64,000 bases of DNA from assembly GCA_015680685.1 (NCBI GenBank), contig MNCI01014774.1, positions 73,759 through 137,758 of the forward strand, written 5' to 3'. The notes under the pieces were generated by a model. That model made no database searches. It had not been told where the DNA came from and saw only the letters and a program-made list of their open reading frames with translations. Shown here piece by piece: positions 10,945-22,469 of the stretch. How positions within the stretch are numbered: position 1 is the stretch's first letter; each line of letters starts with the position of its first letter. Origin of the DNA: Gnetum montanum. Its lineage: Eukaryota > Streptophyta > Gnetopsida > Gnetales > Gnetaceae. The translations under genes and the position numbers were made by a program.

Positions 10945-11991
10945 TCATGGGTTGACTCTGTTTGCATCATTTTTGCCTTTTGTTCCTGCAACATTTCCTT
11001 GTGCATCGTCTTCCCCTGCTTTGTCCTTTGCCGACTCTTCATTTCCTCCCTCTACGGGCGTTGCACCCTCATCTGGGGCTTGCATTGTGGGAGCAAAGCG
11101 TTAAGCTAGGACAACAAACGCAAACTACAATAGAGCATAAACAGTAACACGATAGAAAGCGACTAACCTAAGAAGGGCCTGTGTCCATCTTGAAGGGTAT
11201 CTAGTCTAAACTGAGCCTGAGGCAATGCTAGACCTCCTTTGTCGTGATGTCTACCTAATGCCTTTTGCCTAGTTCAATGTCTACTGTAACAGCTCTCTCC
11301 CTTTCAGTGAGTGTCCACCTTGGTAGCCCCAGAGAAAAGAAGACGATCGTGATCTCTCCTATGGGAAGGATCATCTTTCAATCAGGAGATTTTGTGACCT
11401 TTACTTGCTCTTTGAACCTAGCATAAGCCTTAGAAGTGTCGATGGCATTTATGAAGACTTCATACGTAAATGCCTCCACAGCAGTGTCTTCGTATAACTT
11501 ACGATGGGCAGCATTTTCTTGTTTATACATATGTTTATGATTTCTTTGGGTCTACCTCCATTTGTAAACCTTGATGTTGAAGTCTTTTAGATCCTGAAAC
11601 TTCTGGTCTAGTAAGTCCATCTACATCTGCTGCTGTATCAATTTGCAAGTAGTCTCAACATTCTGACGCGCAACTGTCCAAAACCTGGCATGGTCTACCA
11701 TAGCTGTGCGCCAATTCTCATTTTTTAGTAGCGCGGCTATGAGGAACTCATTCCTCAACTTGAGATCCTCTACCTCGGCCCTTAGATTGGCCTCCCTTTG
11801 CTCAACCTTCTGGACCCATTTCCACAGGTTCTCGTTGACACGTTTGTACTCCCACAGGGAGCGTGCCGAGTCCAAAGCGCATTTGCAAACCTCATCATAT
11901 GTGCGACGAGATACCTCAATCACTTCCAGAGGGAATGTGGACACAGGATTAACTTTCAAAGGTCGTGTTGGGTCCCATTTGAGTCGAGAGG
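10945..11991 (-). pseudogene. aORF exons 7 and 8 (3' end) in element B
   Basis: Exon 7 (11991-11168) follows the acceptor TCATGGCAG and ends CTTAG|GTTAGT. It encodes a helical segment, SRLKWDPTRPLKVNPVS then VNENLWKWVQKVEQREANL, a likely coiled coil, then a basic HKHMYKQE region. Exon 8 (11078-10945) follows GCAAG and encodes an acidic tail (ATPVEGGNEESAKDKAGEDD) ending in TGA at 10945. Element C keeps the same two exons with the same GTTAGT donor at 40089-40094, which supports these borders. The ATG at 11998 is a chance start that overlaps the splice acceptor. Confidence 0.75.
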
Positions 11992-13777
11992 CTGCCATGA
12001 CACAAAGAATACACCAATCGCATTAGCATAGCATAGGTAGAAAACGCAAAAAATTTTAGCATAATGACATGAGAGCAAACAATGCTACTACTTACCCACT
12101 TCTGGGTCCACTTTCTGAAGGTGGCTAATCATGTCATCAACAATCCCCTGCATAAATATAAACTTGTTAGGGATTTCAGCCCATGATTCCACATGAACCG
12201 GAGAGGGTCTTGTGGCATCAGCGGTAGCATTTTTCATATAACCAAACACATTAGCAATGATCAAAATGAACTACGACAAGGCAAACATGTTGCCAAACTC
12301 ACCAATGTCCAATTGCATTCTCTCTTCTTGCTGATGCAAGACGATGGCGGTGGCCTGACCAGAGGTTCCTGCCAGGTCCATGCGAACCTCCTCTTCATGC
12401 GCTAGTGCTTTTCCTTTAAGGAGACTAGCATCTTTTTTATTTAAGGGAGGCTCCTTTTCGCTAGTAGGAGGATTCTCTCTAATAATAAGAGCCCCTGCCT
12501 TAGCCACAGGAGCTCCTATCTTCTTGACCGGAGCCCTTCTCTCTGAGACTGGAGCCTTTGTGTCTTTATTCGTCGCCCCGTCCTAGGGGTTGACACCTCT
12601 TCATCGCCTTCTTCTTCTGCTTCTTCTTCTGATGGTTAAGAAACACATTTACATTAGCTTAAAGTAAGTTAGCCTAAGGTAGGTGCTACACTACGCTACG
12701 CCACCTAGCGTAGCATAGCATAGTAGACAACAACAAAGTAAGCACTAAATGAAAAATGTTTACCAATAGGAGGTTGCGTCCTCTACAGTTTAACTCGTAG
12801 TCTTCGCACCTCCTCCTCTTCCACGCAAAGGGTTTCCTTAGGTGAGGGAGGCCTCTTCTGCCGCAACTTGCTAGCTGCAGTCTCAACTATGAAGTGTTCA
12901 CCTCGTGATGCGTTATCATCCACGGTGGGGGGTGTCTATCCTACGTTGTTGTGGCCACAAACATTGTGGGCCACCCGATCCTTAGTCATTACAAAAAATA
13001 ACTCCCCAATTATTTCTGGGGGATCTTGGGCTCGAGTGGTTTGAAAGACCTAGCAAATCCATGGCCTAAAGATCTAGTCGCGATTTCGCACGACCCAGAC
13101 TTCTTTCTCCTGAACCACTAGGAATTTCGTGAAATGCTTAAGGCAGCCTATCTAAAAGGTGTAATGGATGTTGGAACGGGACTCCGTTTTTGTACGATGC
13201 CCCAAAATTTCAATCCACAAGCGTTTACATAGGGACTCAACCCAGTTGTAAGAGCCCCCTCCTCCATAACCTCATGTATTATTCAGATCTGCTTAAGCCC
13301 CAGGACCTTTCCCTGGGTAAGCAGCTGGGAGAATGCATGAGCATGAAAAATAAGGTAAACTACCTTGCCCAATCCTTTTTCAAGATTCTCCATAGGGAGC
13401 CCCTTGCACTCCTTGGTAAGCCCTAGCCACTCCTGGATGTTCTTCTTTTGAAGGGTCAACTCAGTCTTGGACTTTGACCCTATCAGAATGCCTTCGACGA
13501 AGATACCAAAGAGGTATGCGAACAGTTGGTCGTTGATGTTAATGACCACCTTCACGCCATGCACGTGTAGGTGAAAGCGGCTCACCTTGTCAAAAAAGGA
13601 TTCAACCAGGGTGAGCATTTCGGCTGCAGGAACTTTCAAATTCAGGGCCAGGAATAGATCCATAAATCCCACCTTTTCGATGTTTTGGACCAGGGAGTCT
13701 GAGGTCCCATCGTTCAGCCAGCATTGGCTCATCTCTACTTCCCCATACTTGAAGTAGACATTCGTCCCTTGTGTCTC
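11777..13777. repeat. 2,001-bp tandem unit 1 of 4
   Basis: The first unit of a perfect-register tandem array. The unit carries, on the minus strand, the 3' part of aORF exon 4 (donor GTAAAC at 12758-12763), exon 5 (12628-12303, donor GTGAGT), exon 6 (12147-12096, donor GTAAGT) and the first half of exon 7. Its left border is CTACCTCGGCC, whereas internal borders read GTGTCTCGGCC, leaving CTCGGCC as shared sequence. The only difference from units 2-4 that I found is T at 12795 where they have C. Confidence 0.95.
12684..12730. repeat. GCTACGCTA palindrome in aORF intron 4
   Basis: Inverted arms CTACGCTACGCC and AGCGTAGCATAGC lie in the intron between exons 4 and 5. The motif is the same as in the family I LTRs and is repeated in each tandem unit (14685, 16686 and 18687 onward). 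Element D has it in the matching intron near 33119-33157. Confidence 0.8.
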
Positions 13778-13999
13778 GGCCCTTAGATTGGCCTCCCTTT
13801 GCTCAACCTTCTGGACCCATTTCCACAGGTTCTCGTTGACACGTTTGTACTCCCACAGGGAGCGTGCCGAGTCCAAAGCGCATTTGCAAACCTCATCATA
13901 TGTGCGACGAGATACCTCAATCACTTCCAGAGGGAATGTGGACACAGGATTAACTTTCAAAGGTCGTGTTGGGTCCCATTTGAGTCGAGAGGCTGCCAT
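13283..13999 (-). pseudogene. Chimeric 238-codon reading frame across tandem junction 1/2
   Basis: The tandem junction joins the first half of aORF exon 7 (residues 1-75, SRLKWDPTRPLK to QREANLRAE) in frame to exon 4 (from TQGTNVYFKYGEVE on), giving an uninterrupted 238-codon frame ending at TGA 13283. It arose from the duplication and is not an ancestral gene. The ATG overlaps the exon 7 splice acceptor. No promoter is apparent. It could appear in a transcript of the array, which is untested. Confidence 0.7.
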
Positions 14000-15778
14000 G
14001 ACACAAAGAATACACCAATCGCATTAGCATAGCATAGGTAGAAAACGCAAAAAATTTTAGCATAATGACATGAGAGCAAACAATGCTACTACTTACCCAC
14101 TTCTGGGTCCACTTTCTGAAGGTGGCTAATCATGTCATCAACAATCCCCTGCATAAATATAAACTTGTTAGGGATTTCAGCCCATGATTCCACATGAACC
14201 GGAGAGGGTCTTGTGGCATCAGCGGTAGCATTTTTCATATAACCAAACACATTAGCAATGATCAAAATGAACTACGACAAGGCAAACATGTTGCCAAACT
14301 CACCAATGTCCAATTGCATTCTCTCTTCTTGCTGATGCAAGACGATGGCGGTGGCCTGACCAGAGGTTCCTGCCAGGTCCATGCGAACCTCCTCTTCATG
14401 CGCTAGTGCTTTTCCTTTAAGGAGACTAGCATCTTTTTTATTTAAGGGAGGCTCCTTTTCGCTAGTAGGAGGATTCTCTCTAATAATAAGAGCCCCTGCC
14501 TTAGCCACAGGAGCTCCTATCTTCTTGACCGGAGCCCTTCTCTCTGAGACTGGAGCCTTTGTGTCTTTATTCGTCGCCCCGTCCTAGGGGTTGACACCTC
14601 TTCATCGCCTTCTTCTTCTGCTTCTTCTTCTGATGGTTAAGAAACACATTTACATTAGCTTAAAGTAAGTTAGCCTAAGGTAGGTGCTACACTACGCTAC
14701 GCCACCTAGCGTAGCATAGCATAGTAGACAACAACAAAGTAAGCACTAAATGAAAAATGTTTACCAATAGGAGGTTGCGTCCTCTACAGTTTAACCCGTA
14801 GTCTTCGCACCTCCTCCTCTTCCACGCAAAGGGTTTCCTTAGGTGAGGGAGGCCTCTTCTGCCGCAACTTGCTAGCTGCAGTCTCAACTATGAAGTGTTC
14901 ACCTCGTGATGCGTTATCATCCACGGTGGGGGGTGTCTATCCTACGTTGTTGTGGCCACAAACATTGTGGGCCACCCGATCCTTAGTCATTACAAAAAAT
15001 AACTCCCCAATTATTTCTGGGGGATCTTGGGCTCGAGTGGTTTGAAAGACCTAGCAAATCCATGGCCTAAAGATCTAGTCGCGATTTCGCACGACCCAGA
15101 CTTCTTTCTCCTGAACCACTAGGAATTTCGTGAAATGCTTAAGGCAGCCTATCTAAAAGGTGTAATGGATGTTGGAACGGGACTCCGTTTTTGTACGATG
15201 CCCCAAAATTTCAATCCACAAGCGTTTACATAGGGACTCAACCCAGTTGTAAGAGCCCCCTCCTCCATAACCTCATGTATTATTCAGATCTGCTTAAGCC
15301 CCAGGACCTTTCCCTGGGTAAGCAGCTGGGAGAATGCATGAGCATGAAAAATAAGGTAAACTACCTTGCCCAATCCTTTTTCAAGATTCTCCATAGGGAG
15401 CCCCTTGCACTCCTTGGTAAGCCCTAGCCACTCCTGGATGTTCTTCTTTTGAAGGGTCAACTCAGTCTTGGACTTTGACCCTATCAGAATGCCTTCGACG
15501 AAGATACCAAAGAGGTATGCGAACAGTTGGTCGTTGATGTTAATGACCACCTTCACGCCATGCACGTGTAGGTGAAAGCGGCTCACCTTGTCAAAAAAGG
15601 ATTCAACCAGGGTGAGCATTTCGGCTGCAGGAACTTTCAAATTCAGGGCCAGGAATAGATCCATAAATCCCACCTTTTCGATGTTTTGGACCAGGGAGTC
15701 TGAGGTCCCATCGTTCAGCCAGCATTGGCTCATCTCTACTTCCCCATACTTGAAGTAGACATTCGTCCCTTGTGTCTC
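13778..15778. repeat. 2,001-bp tandem unit 2 of 4
   Basis: Same content as unit 1; C at 14796. I saw no difference from units 3 and 4. The junction with unit 3 reads TTGTGTCTCGGCCC. Confidence 0.95.
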
Positions 15779-16000
15779 GGCCCTTAGATTGGCCTCCCTT
15801 TGCTCAACCTTCTGGACCCATTTCCACAGGTTCTCGTTGACACGTTTGTACTCCCACAGGGAGCGTGCCGAGTCCAAAGCGCATTTGCAAACCTCATCAT
15901 ATGTGCGACGAGATACCTCAATCACTTCCAGAGGGAATGTGGACACAGGATTAACTTTCAAAGGTCGTGTTGGGTCCCATTTGAGTCGAGAGGCTGCCAT
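15284..16000 (-). pseudogene. Chimeric 238-codon frame across junction 2/3
   Basis: Same predicted protein as the frame at 13283-13999, created by the next junction of the array. Confidence 0.7.
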
Positions 16001-17779
16001 GACACAAAGAATACACCAATCGCATTAGCATAGCATAGGTAGAAAACGCAAAAAATTTTAGCATAATGACATGAGAGCAAACAATGCTACTACTTACCCA
16101 CTTCTGGGTCCACTTTCTGAAGGTGGCTAATCATGTCATCAACAATCCCCTGCATAAATATAAACTTGTTAGGGATTTCAGCCCATGATTCCACATGAAC
16201 CGGAGAGGGTCTTGTGGCATCAGCGGTAGCATTTTTCATATAACCAAACACATTAGCAATGATCAAAATGAACTACGACAAGGCAAACATGTTGCCAAAC
16301 TCACCAATGTCCAATTGCATTCTCTCTTCTTGCTGATGCAAGACGATGGCGGTGGCCTGACCAGAGGTTCCTGCCAGGTCCATGCGAACCTCCTCTTCAT
16401 GCGCTAGTGCTTTTCCTTTAAGGAGACTAGCATCTTTTTTATTTAAGGGAGGCTCCTTTTCGCTAGTAGGAGGATTCTCTCTAATAATAAGAGCCCCTGC
16501 CTTAGCCACAGGAGCTCCTATCTTCTTGACCGGAGCCCTTCTCTCTGAGACTGGAGCCTTTGTGTCTTTATTCGTCGCCCCGTCCTAGGGGTTGACACCT
16601 CTTCATCGCCTTCTTCTTCTGCTTCTTCTTCTGATGGTTAAGAAACACATTTACATTAGCTTAAAGTAAGTTAGCCTAAGGTAGGTGCTACACTACGCTA
16701 CGCCACCTAGCGTAGCATAGCATAGTAGACAACAACAAAGTAAGCACTAAATGAAAAATGTTTACCAATAGGAGGTTGCGTCCTCTACAGTTTAACCCGT
16801 AGTCTTCGCACCTCCTCCTCTTCCACGCAAAGGGTTTCCTTAGGTGAGGGAGGCCTCTTCTGCCGCAACTTGCTAGCTGCAGTCTCAACTATGAAGTGTT
16901 CACCTCGTGATGCGTTATCATCCACGGTGGGGGGTGTCTATCCTACGTTGTTGTGGCCACAAACATTGTGGGCCACCCGATCCTTAGTCATTACAAAAAA
17001 TAACTCCCCAATTATTTCTGGGGGATCTTGGGCTCGAGTGGTTTGAAAGACCTAGCAAATCCATGGCCTAAAGATCTAGTCGCGATTTCGCACGACCCAG
17101 ACTTCTTTCTCCTGAACCACTAGGAATTTCGTGAAATGCTTAAGGCAGCCTATCTAAAAGGTGTAATGGATGTTGGAACGGGACTCCGTTTTTGTACGAT
17201 GCCCCAAAATTTCAATCCACAAGCGTTTACATAGGGACTCAACCCAGTTGTAAGAGCCCCCTCCTCCATAACCTCATGTATTATTCAGATCTGCTTAAGC
17301 CCCAGGACCTTTCCCTGGGTAAGCAGCTGGGAGAATGCATGAGCATGAAAAATAAGGTAAACTACCTTGCCCAATCCTTTTTCAAGATTCTCCATAGGGA
17401 GCCCCTTGCACTCCTTGGTAAGCCCTAGCCACTCCTGGATGTTCTTCTTTTGAAGGGTCAACTCAGTCTTGGACTTTGACCCTATCAGAATGCCTTCGAC
17501 GAAGATACCAAAGAGGTATGCGAACAGTTGGTCGTTGATGTTAATGACCACCTTCACGCCATGCACGTGTAGGTGAAAGCGGCTCACCTTGTCAAAAAAG
17601 GATTCAACCAGGGTGAGCATTTCGGCTGCAGGAACTTTCAAATTCAGGGCCAGGAATAGATCCATAAATCCCACCTTTTCGATGTTTTGGACCAGGGAGT
17701 CTGAGGTCCCATCGTTCAGCCAGCATTGGCTCATCTCTACTTCCCCATACTTGAAGTAGACATTCGTCCCTTGTGTCTC
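15779..17779. repeat. 2,001-bp tandem unit 3 of 4
   Basis: Same as unit 2 as far as could be read; C at 16797. Confidence 0.95.
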
Positions 17780-18001
17780 GGCCCTTAGATTGGCCTCCCT
17801 TTGCTCAACCTTCTGGACCCATTTCCACAGGTTCTCGTTGACACGTTTGTACTCCCACAGGGAGCGTGCCGAGTCCAAAGCGCATTTGCAAACCTCATCA
17901 TATGTGCGACGAGATACCTCAATCACTTCCAGAGGGAATGTGGACACAGGATTAACTTTCAAAGGTCGTGTTGGGTCCCATTTGAGTCGAGAGGCTGCCA
18001 T
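17285..18001 (-). pseudogene. Chimeric 238-codon frame across junction 3/4
   Basis: Third identical copy of the fused exon 7/exon 4 frame. Confidence 0.7.
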
Positions 18002-19780
18002 GACACAAAGAATACACCAATCGCATTAGCATAGCATAGGTAGAAAACGCAAAAAATTTTAGCATAATGACATGAGAGCAAACAATGCTACTACTTACCC
18101 ACTTCTGGGTCCACTTTCTGAAGGTGGCTAATCATGTCATCAACAATCCCCTGCATAAATATAAACTTGTTAGGGATTTCAGCCCATGATTCCACATGAA
18201 CCGGAGAGGGTCTTGTGGCATCAGCGGTAGCATTTTTCATATAACCAAACACATTAGCAATGATCAAAATGAACTACGACAAGGCAAACATGTTGCCAAA
18301 CTCACCAATGTCCAATTGCATTCTCTCTTCTTGCTGATGCAAGACGATGGCGGTGGCCTGACCAGAGGTTCCTGCCAGGTCCATGCGAACCTCCTCTTCA
18401 TGCGCTAGTGCTTTTCCTTTAAGGAGACTAGCATCTTTTTTATTTAAGGGAGGCTCCTTTTCGCTAGTAGGAGGATTCTCTCTAATAATAAGAGCCCCTG
18501 CCTTAGCCACAGGAGCTCCTATCTTCTTGACCGGAGCCCTTCTCTCTGAGACTGGAGCCTTTGTGTCTTTATTCGTCGCCCCGTCCTAGGGGTTGACACC
18601 TCTTCATCGCCTTCTTCTTCTGCTTCTTCTTCTGATGGTTAAGAAACACATTTACATTAGCTTAAAGTAAGTTAGCCTAAGGTAGGTGCTACACTACGCT
18701 ACGCCACCTAGCGTAGCATAGCATAGTAGACAACAACAAAGTAAGCACTAAATGAAAAATGTTTACCAATAGGAGGTTGCGTCCTCTACAGTTTAACCCG
18801 TAGTCTTCGCACCTCCTCCTCTTCCACGCAAAGGGTTTCCTTAGGTGAGGGAGGCCTCTTCTGCCGCAACTTGCTAGCTGCAGTCTCAACTATGAAGTGT
18901 TCACCTCGTGATGCGTTATCATCCACGGTGGGGGGTGTCTATCCTACGTTGTTGTGGCCACAAACATTGTGGGCCACCCGATCCTTAGTCATTACAAAAA
19001 ATAACTCCCCAATTATTTCTGGGGGATCTTGGGCTCGAGTGGTTTGAAAGACCTAGCAAATCCATGGCCTAAAGATCTAGTCGCGATTTCGCACGACCCA
19101 GACTTCTTTCTCCTGAACCACTAGGAATTTCGTGAAATGCTTAAGGCAGCCTATCTAAAAGGTGTAATGGATGTTGGAACGGGACTCCGTTTTTGTACGA
19201 TGCCCCAAAATTTCAATCCACAAGCGTTTACATAGGGACTCAACCCAGTTGTAAGAGCCCCCTCCTCCATAACCTCATGTATTATTCAGATCTGCTTAAG
19301 CCCCAGGACCTTTCCCTGGGTAAGCAGCTGGGAGAATGCATGAGCATGAAAAATAAGGTAAACTACCTTGCCCAATCCTTTTTCAAGATTCTCCATAGGG
19401 AGCCCCTTGCACTCCTTGGTAAGCCCTAGCCACTCCTGGATGTTCTTCTTTTGAAGGGTCAACTCAGTCTTGGACTTTGACCCTATCAGAATGCCTTCGA
19501 CGAAGATACCAAAGAGGTATGCGAACAGTTGGTCGTTGATGTTAATGACCACCTTCACGCCATGCACGTGTAGGTGAAAGCGGCTCACCTTGTCAAAAAA
19601 GGATTCAACCAGGGTGAGCATTTCGGCTGCAGGAACTTTCAAATTCAGGGCCAGGAATAGATCCATAAATCCCACCTTTTCGATGTTTTGGACCAGGGAG
19701 TCTGAGGTCCCATCGTTCAGCCAGCATTGGCTCATCTCTACTTCCCCATACTTGAAGTAGACATTCGTCCCTTGTGTCTC
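17780..19780. repeat. 2,001-bp tandem unit 4 of 4
   Basis: Last unit. It passes into single-copy sequence at TTGTGTCTC|AGCGG, where the uninterrupted exon 4 continues upstream. The whole array is exactly 4 x 2,001 bp (11777-19780). Confidence 0.95.
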
Positions 19781-19824
19781 AGCGGTTACCACCATCACCT
19801 CCTGAGGCTTCCTTGCCCTTGCAA
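18767..19824 (-). pseudogene. aORF exon 4 with its original 5' end (element B)
   Basis: The only exon 4 copy with its true upstream end: RKPQEVMVVTAETQGTNVYF aligns with KKSQEVTVITSRHNEVNIYF at 32022 in D. The acceptor reads CAAGGG where D has CAG|TGG, so the 3' splice site is probably damaged. Downstream it encodes SQCWLNDGTSD, LHVHGVKVVININDQLF and EWLGLTKE, meets a stop at 19286, and continues with homology to D through PPTVDDNASRGEHF to the donor GTAAAC at 18761-18766. Confidence 0.75.
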
Positions 19825-19912
19825 TAGTTCCACAAAAACATTTAGCGAAAAGTGCAGAGAATACAAAAATTGCAAAGGCACTTCAGCATGTGGCACTTAC
19901 CACTTGGCCTAC

Positions 19913-20190
19913 CAGGTTAGTATAGTAGCAGGAGCTATGGGAGTTCAACCAGAACTTGTTCAACCGTGATCGGTTTGAAGGGTTTTGCCCACTCCCCATC
20001 CAACCAAACCTGCCCCTTGCATTAATTGTAGAGAGTAGAATATGCGCCTGGGTAGGTATGGTATTCACCCCCACATTGATCGATCACACCTACTCGTAGG
20101 TTCTCAGCAGAAGAGAACTGCTGTAGGACTATCTATGCCATAGCCAGTAAACCCGGTAGGTCATGAACCCCATCCTCGTCGATGAAGAAC
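19913..20190 (-). pseudogene. aORF exon 3 (element B)
   Basis: The exon follows GCTACTAG and ends CCTG|GTAGGC. It encodes FFIDEDGVHDLPGLLAMA, a TAG, then CGGEYHTYPGAYSTLYN and PITVEQVLVELP. It aligns with D exon 3 (FYIDKIGLHGDTDALALA, the same TAG, CGGEYKTYPTWYS). The in-frame TAG after ALA/AMA is shared by both copies. Confidence 0.75.
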
Positions 20191-20273
20191 CTAGTAGCAA
20201 ATGCATACTATTAACATTAGGCCACTATGGACAATGTCACACAAACACAGTAGAACAAGGCTACAAAACTCAC

Positions 20274-20723
20274 CCGTCGGCATAGTAGATAGTTCCTTGA
20301 GGGTTCTGGAAACACATAATCATAAAACGTGTGAAGAACAGTGTGTTGAAACGGTGGTAGAAACTGTACTCAAGCATCTCCCAGATCCAGGCCAAGCACC
20401 TTAACCCTGTTGGGTGCTGATTGGATCCTTCTCCTTGCCCACTCCTGATTGCCTTGTCGGTCAAAAACCTTAGAATGCCTTGGCTCACCCCAGGAAAAAT
20501 GGCTTTTGTTATGTTAGTCGCCTCCTCCTCCTCTAGGAATGACCAAACAATCACACTGAAGTGGTCGAGGAGGAATCATAGAAATTCCTATGCCCCTTTC
20601 CTGAACCAGACCCCTCGCTCTCCCATACATATTTAGGGAGGAGGAGAATTAGCCATAGGTCTACTCACATGACATAGAACCTCTCTAACTTCTAAAACAA
20701 TCAACCTAGGCCTCAGCCCCGCC
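20274..20723 (-). pseudogene. aORF exon 2 (element B)
   Basis: Acceptor TTGCGCAG at 20724-20731 and donor GTGAGT at 20273-20268. It encodes EGSNQHPTGLRCLAWIWEML and FNTLFFTRFMIMCFQNP, aligning with D exon 2 (EGSN*HPKILRCLSWI). Intron 1 sequence with CGTAGCATAA-type motifs continues to about 20830, where B is cut off. Confidence 0.75.
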
Positions 20724-20829
20724 CTGCGCAACCCATCAACAAATGTTGGCATCATGTCTAAGTGTAATACACATGCAACGTAGCAACGCCTAGCAGTTCA
20801 TGCATATAGCGTAGCATAACCCTCTTCCC

Positions 20830-21115
20830 ACAATTAGTTTCCTAACTAGATTCTCTCTCCCATTCCCTCTTAGCTTAATCAAAGTTATTTTCCATTGACT
20901 CTAGGAGTAGCACTAGTCTAGGACCACATCATACATCTTACTCTAGACTAAACCATACATGACAAAGCAAATACTAGTCTAGGTGGGAAGATAGTGAACT
21001 ACGGTCAACATGTGACTATGTAGATACCACAACTAGTCCATCTGTGGAGTTCAACCAGATTGTGCATGAACACTCATATTCTTATGGTGGAGTGTAGGGG
21101 TACCTCGCCACTCAT
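20830..21115 (+). repeat. G1: truncated family II LTR, 3' end
   Basis: It ends GGGGTACCTCGCCACTCATCA, the reverse complement of the left end of solo LTR G2 (22470). Upstream similarity to G2 fades near 20830, at the point where B stops; no TGATGAG start is present, so the 5' part is missing. Confidence 0.7.
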
Positions 21116-21135
21116 CATTGGTGCCATTGCCAAGG
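21116..21135 (+). other. G1: primer binding site
   Basis: TTGGTGCCATTGCCAAGGAC directly follows the LTR end. It resembles the Asp-tRNA type site (TGGCGCCGTTGCCGGGGA) seen in Athila and many Tat elements, with several changes. Element E has TTGGTGTCATTATTGAA at the same place. Confidence 0.65.
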
Positions 21136-21647
21136 ACGGTGCTAGTTATTTAGATTAGTTACATCATATAAGATCACTATAACAAAGTATTAATGATATA
21201 TTATTTTTTAGAAATAAGTAATTGCAAAAAAGTCACATACAAATTCACAACTATGTCTCTCTCACAAGACTATGGTCATGCAACAACTAGTAAGGCAATT
21301 CATTGGAGAACCAATGAATTATATGATGATGAAGATGAAGTTTGGAGTACTCAATCTAGTGTAAGAGTCTCCTATGCACATAAACAAAGACAACATCATC
21401 CCAACTCACAAATTCATAACTTACCGAGTGATGATGAACCCCTACTAGCTACTAAGAGCCTAATGCATATACAATAGGCTATTTGAATATCCTGTAGGAA
21501 TCGTAAGGAAAGTTATCTACATAGGCTTGATTAAACAACTTTTCCAAATTTCCAAGAGGCTATGATTTAGATCTGCAACATCATTTACAAGCCTTCCATG
21601 ATACCTATGTATGGAACAATATCAATAATGGATGAAAAAAACTTAAG
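21136..21647 (+). pseudogene. G1: leader and start of gag
   Basis: From ATG 21253 the frame reads MSLSQDYGHATTSKAIHW and then SDDEPLLATKSLMHIQ before TAG at 21475. The DDEPLLATKSL block matches element E (DDDEPFLITQSML) and F (KPLLATLSML) just before their gag cores. The gag core itself is absent because the element D LTR begins at 21648. It is a 5' remnant of an Athila-like element. Confidence 0.65.
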
Positions 21648-22469
21648 TGTTGCAACTAAAAACATCGATGGCTGGAACACTGAGAGGTTACCAGGAAAAA
21701 TAGTTTAACCCCAGATCTGTGCAAGGGCCATGCTAGAGAAAATGGATTCAGGGTACCCTGAATGGTCTTGTTAATCAAATAGGGATTTAATAGGTGTGAC
21801 TTAACCTTTCGTAGACGTTTACTTTGGAAATGATGCTCGTAGTGTAATATGATGATTATTACATGCAACAGGATGAAAATGATGCAAAATGTGATGATAA
21901 TAAGTAGAAATGTAAAGCAAACTAGGGTGAGAGAATACACTGCCTCAAGATCATGGCTTTACTTTGTTGAGATGGATACAATCGATTGTGCAACACTGGG
22001 AGGCATAGAAATCTCAAAGGTAACCAGAATGCTCAAAATGTACCAACTATGCTCTTGAGTGTGAGCTTAAAAGCCAATTGCACCAAAAGCTGATCTGGAA
22101 AGCCAACTATGCAAAAAATCCAATCAACAAGCCAACCAACCAATGGAAAAAGTCAAGAAGTTACCTGCTCTTGTTAATGCAAAAATGCCAATCTCTTTGG
22201 ATGAAAAATGTCAACCAGAAAAGCCAACCCCCTAAGTGTTGTTTACTGAGGTATTTATAGGGCCAGGAGTAGGAGAAAAACATGGTTTAGATGTCACGTG
22301 TCCTGGAACCCACAATATGAAAACATGACAGTACCCTGTAGGCGTGCTATGTTGGTCACGAACTTTGCTACGTTGTACCATGTTGTCGAAACTATACATG
22401 CTTGAATCGACTGTTCTAACAATGCAAGTAGAAATTGAGTCTCAGCACTAGGACTTCATCTACCCTATC

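Larger units (their letters stand above)
10945..20790 (-). pseudogene. Element B antisense multi-exon gene (aORF), 5'-truncated
   Basis: A spliced gene on the strand opposite to element B. Exons, from its 5' side: exon 2 20723-20274, exon 3 20190-19913, exon 4 about 19824-18767, exon 5, exon 6, exon 7 ending 11168, exon 8 11078-10945. Evidence: homology to the plus-strand gene at 30179-33475 in D, with nearly equal exon 2 lengths (450 and 449 nt) and exon 3 lengths (278 and 275 nt), plus GT...AG borders such as CGG|GTGAGT and CTG|GTAGGC. Exon 1 and the promoter are lost at about 20830. Exons 4 to 7 are covered by a four-fold 2,001-bp tandem array, so the current copy cannot make the original protein. 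The function is unknown. A central segment (HVHGVKVVININDQLFAYLFG) resembles in pattern the proteins annotated as putative plant transposon protein; that link is inference. Confidence 0.8.

Noticed and set aside
11706-12586. Plus-strand open frames over the tandem units (for example 12380-12586)
   Set aside because: They are mirror images of aORF exons 5 and 7 on the minus strand and have no homologous support of their own.
11777-19780. 2,001-bp array as a satellite
   Set aside because: Only four units, inside one retroelement, made of aORF exons and introns; it is a local segmental amplification.
20830-21115. G1 LTR fragment as a solo LTR
   Set aside because: It lacks a TGATGAG start and is followed by a primer site and gag start, so it is the 5' end of a truncated element.
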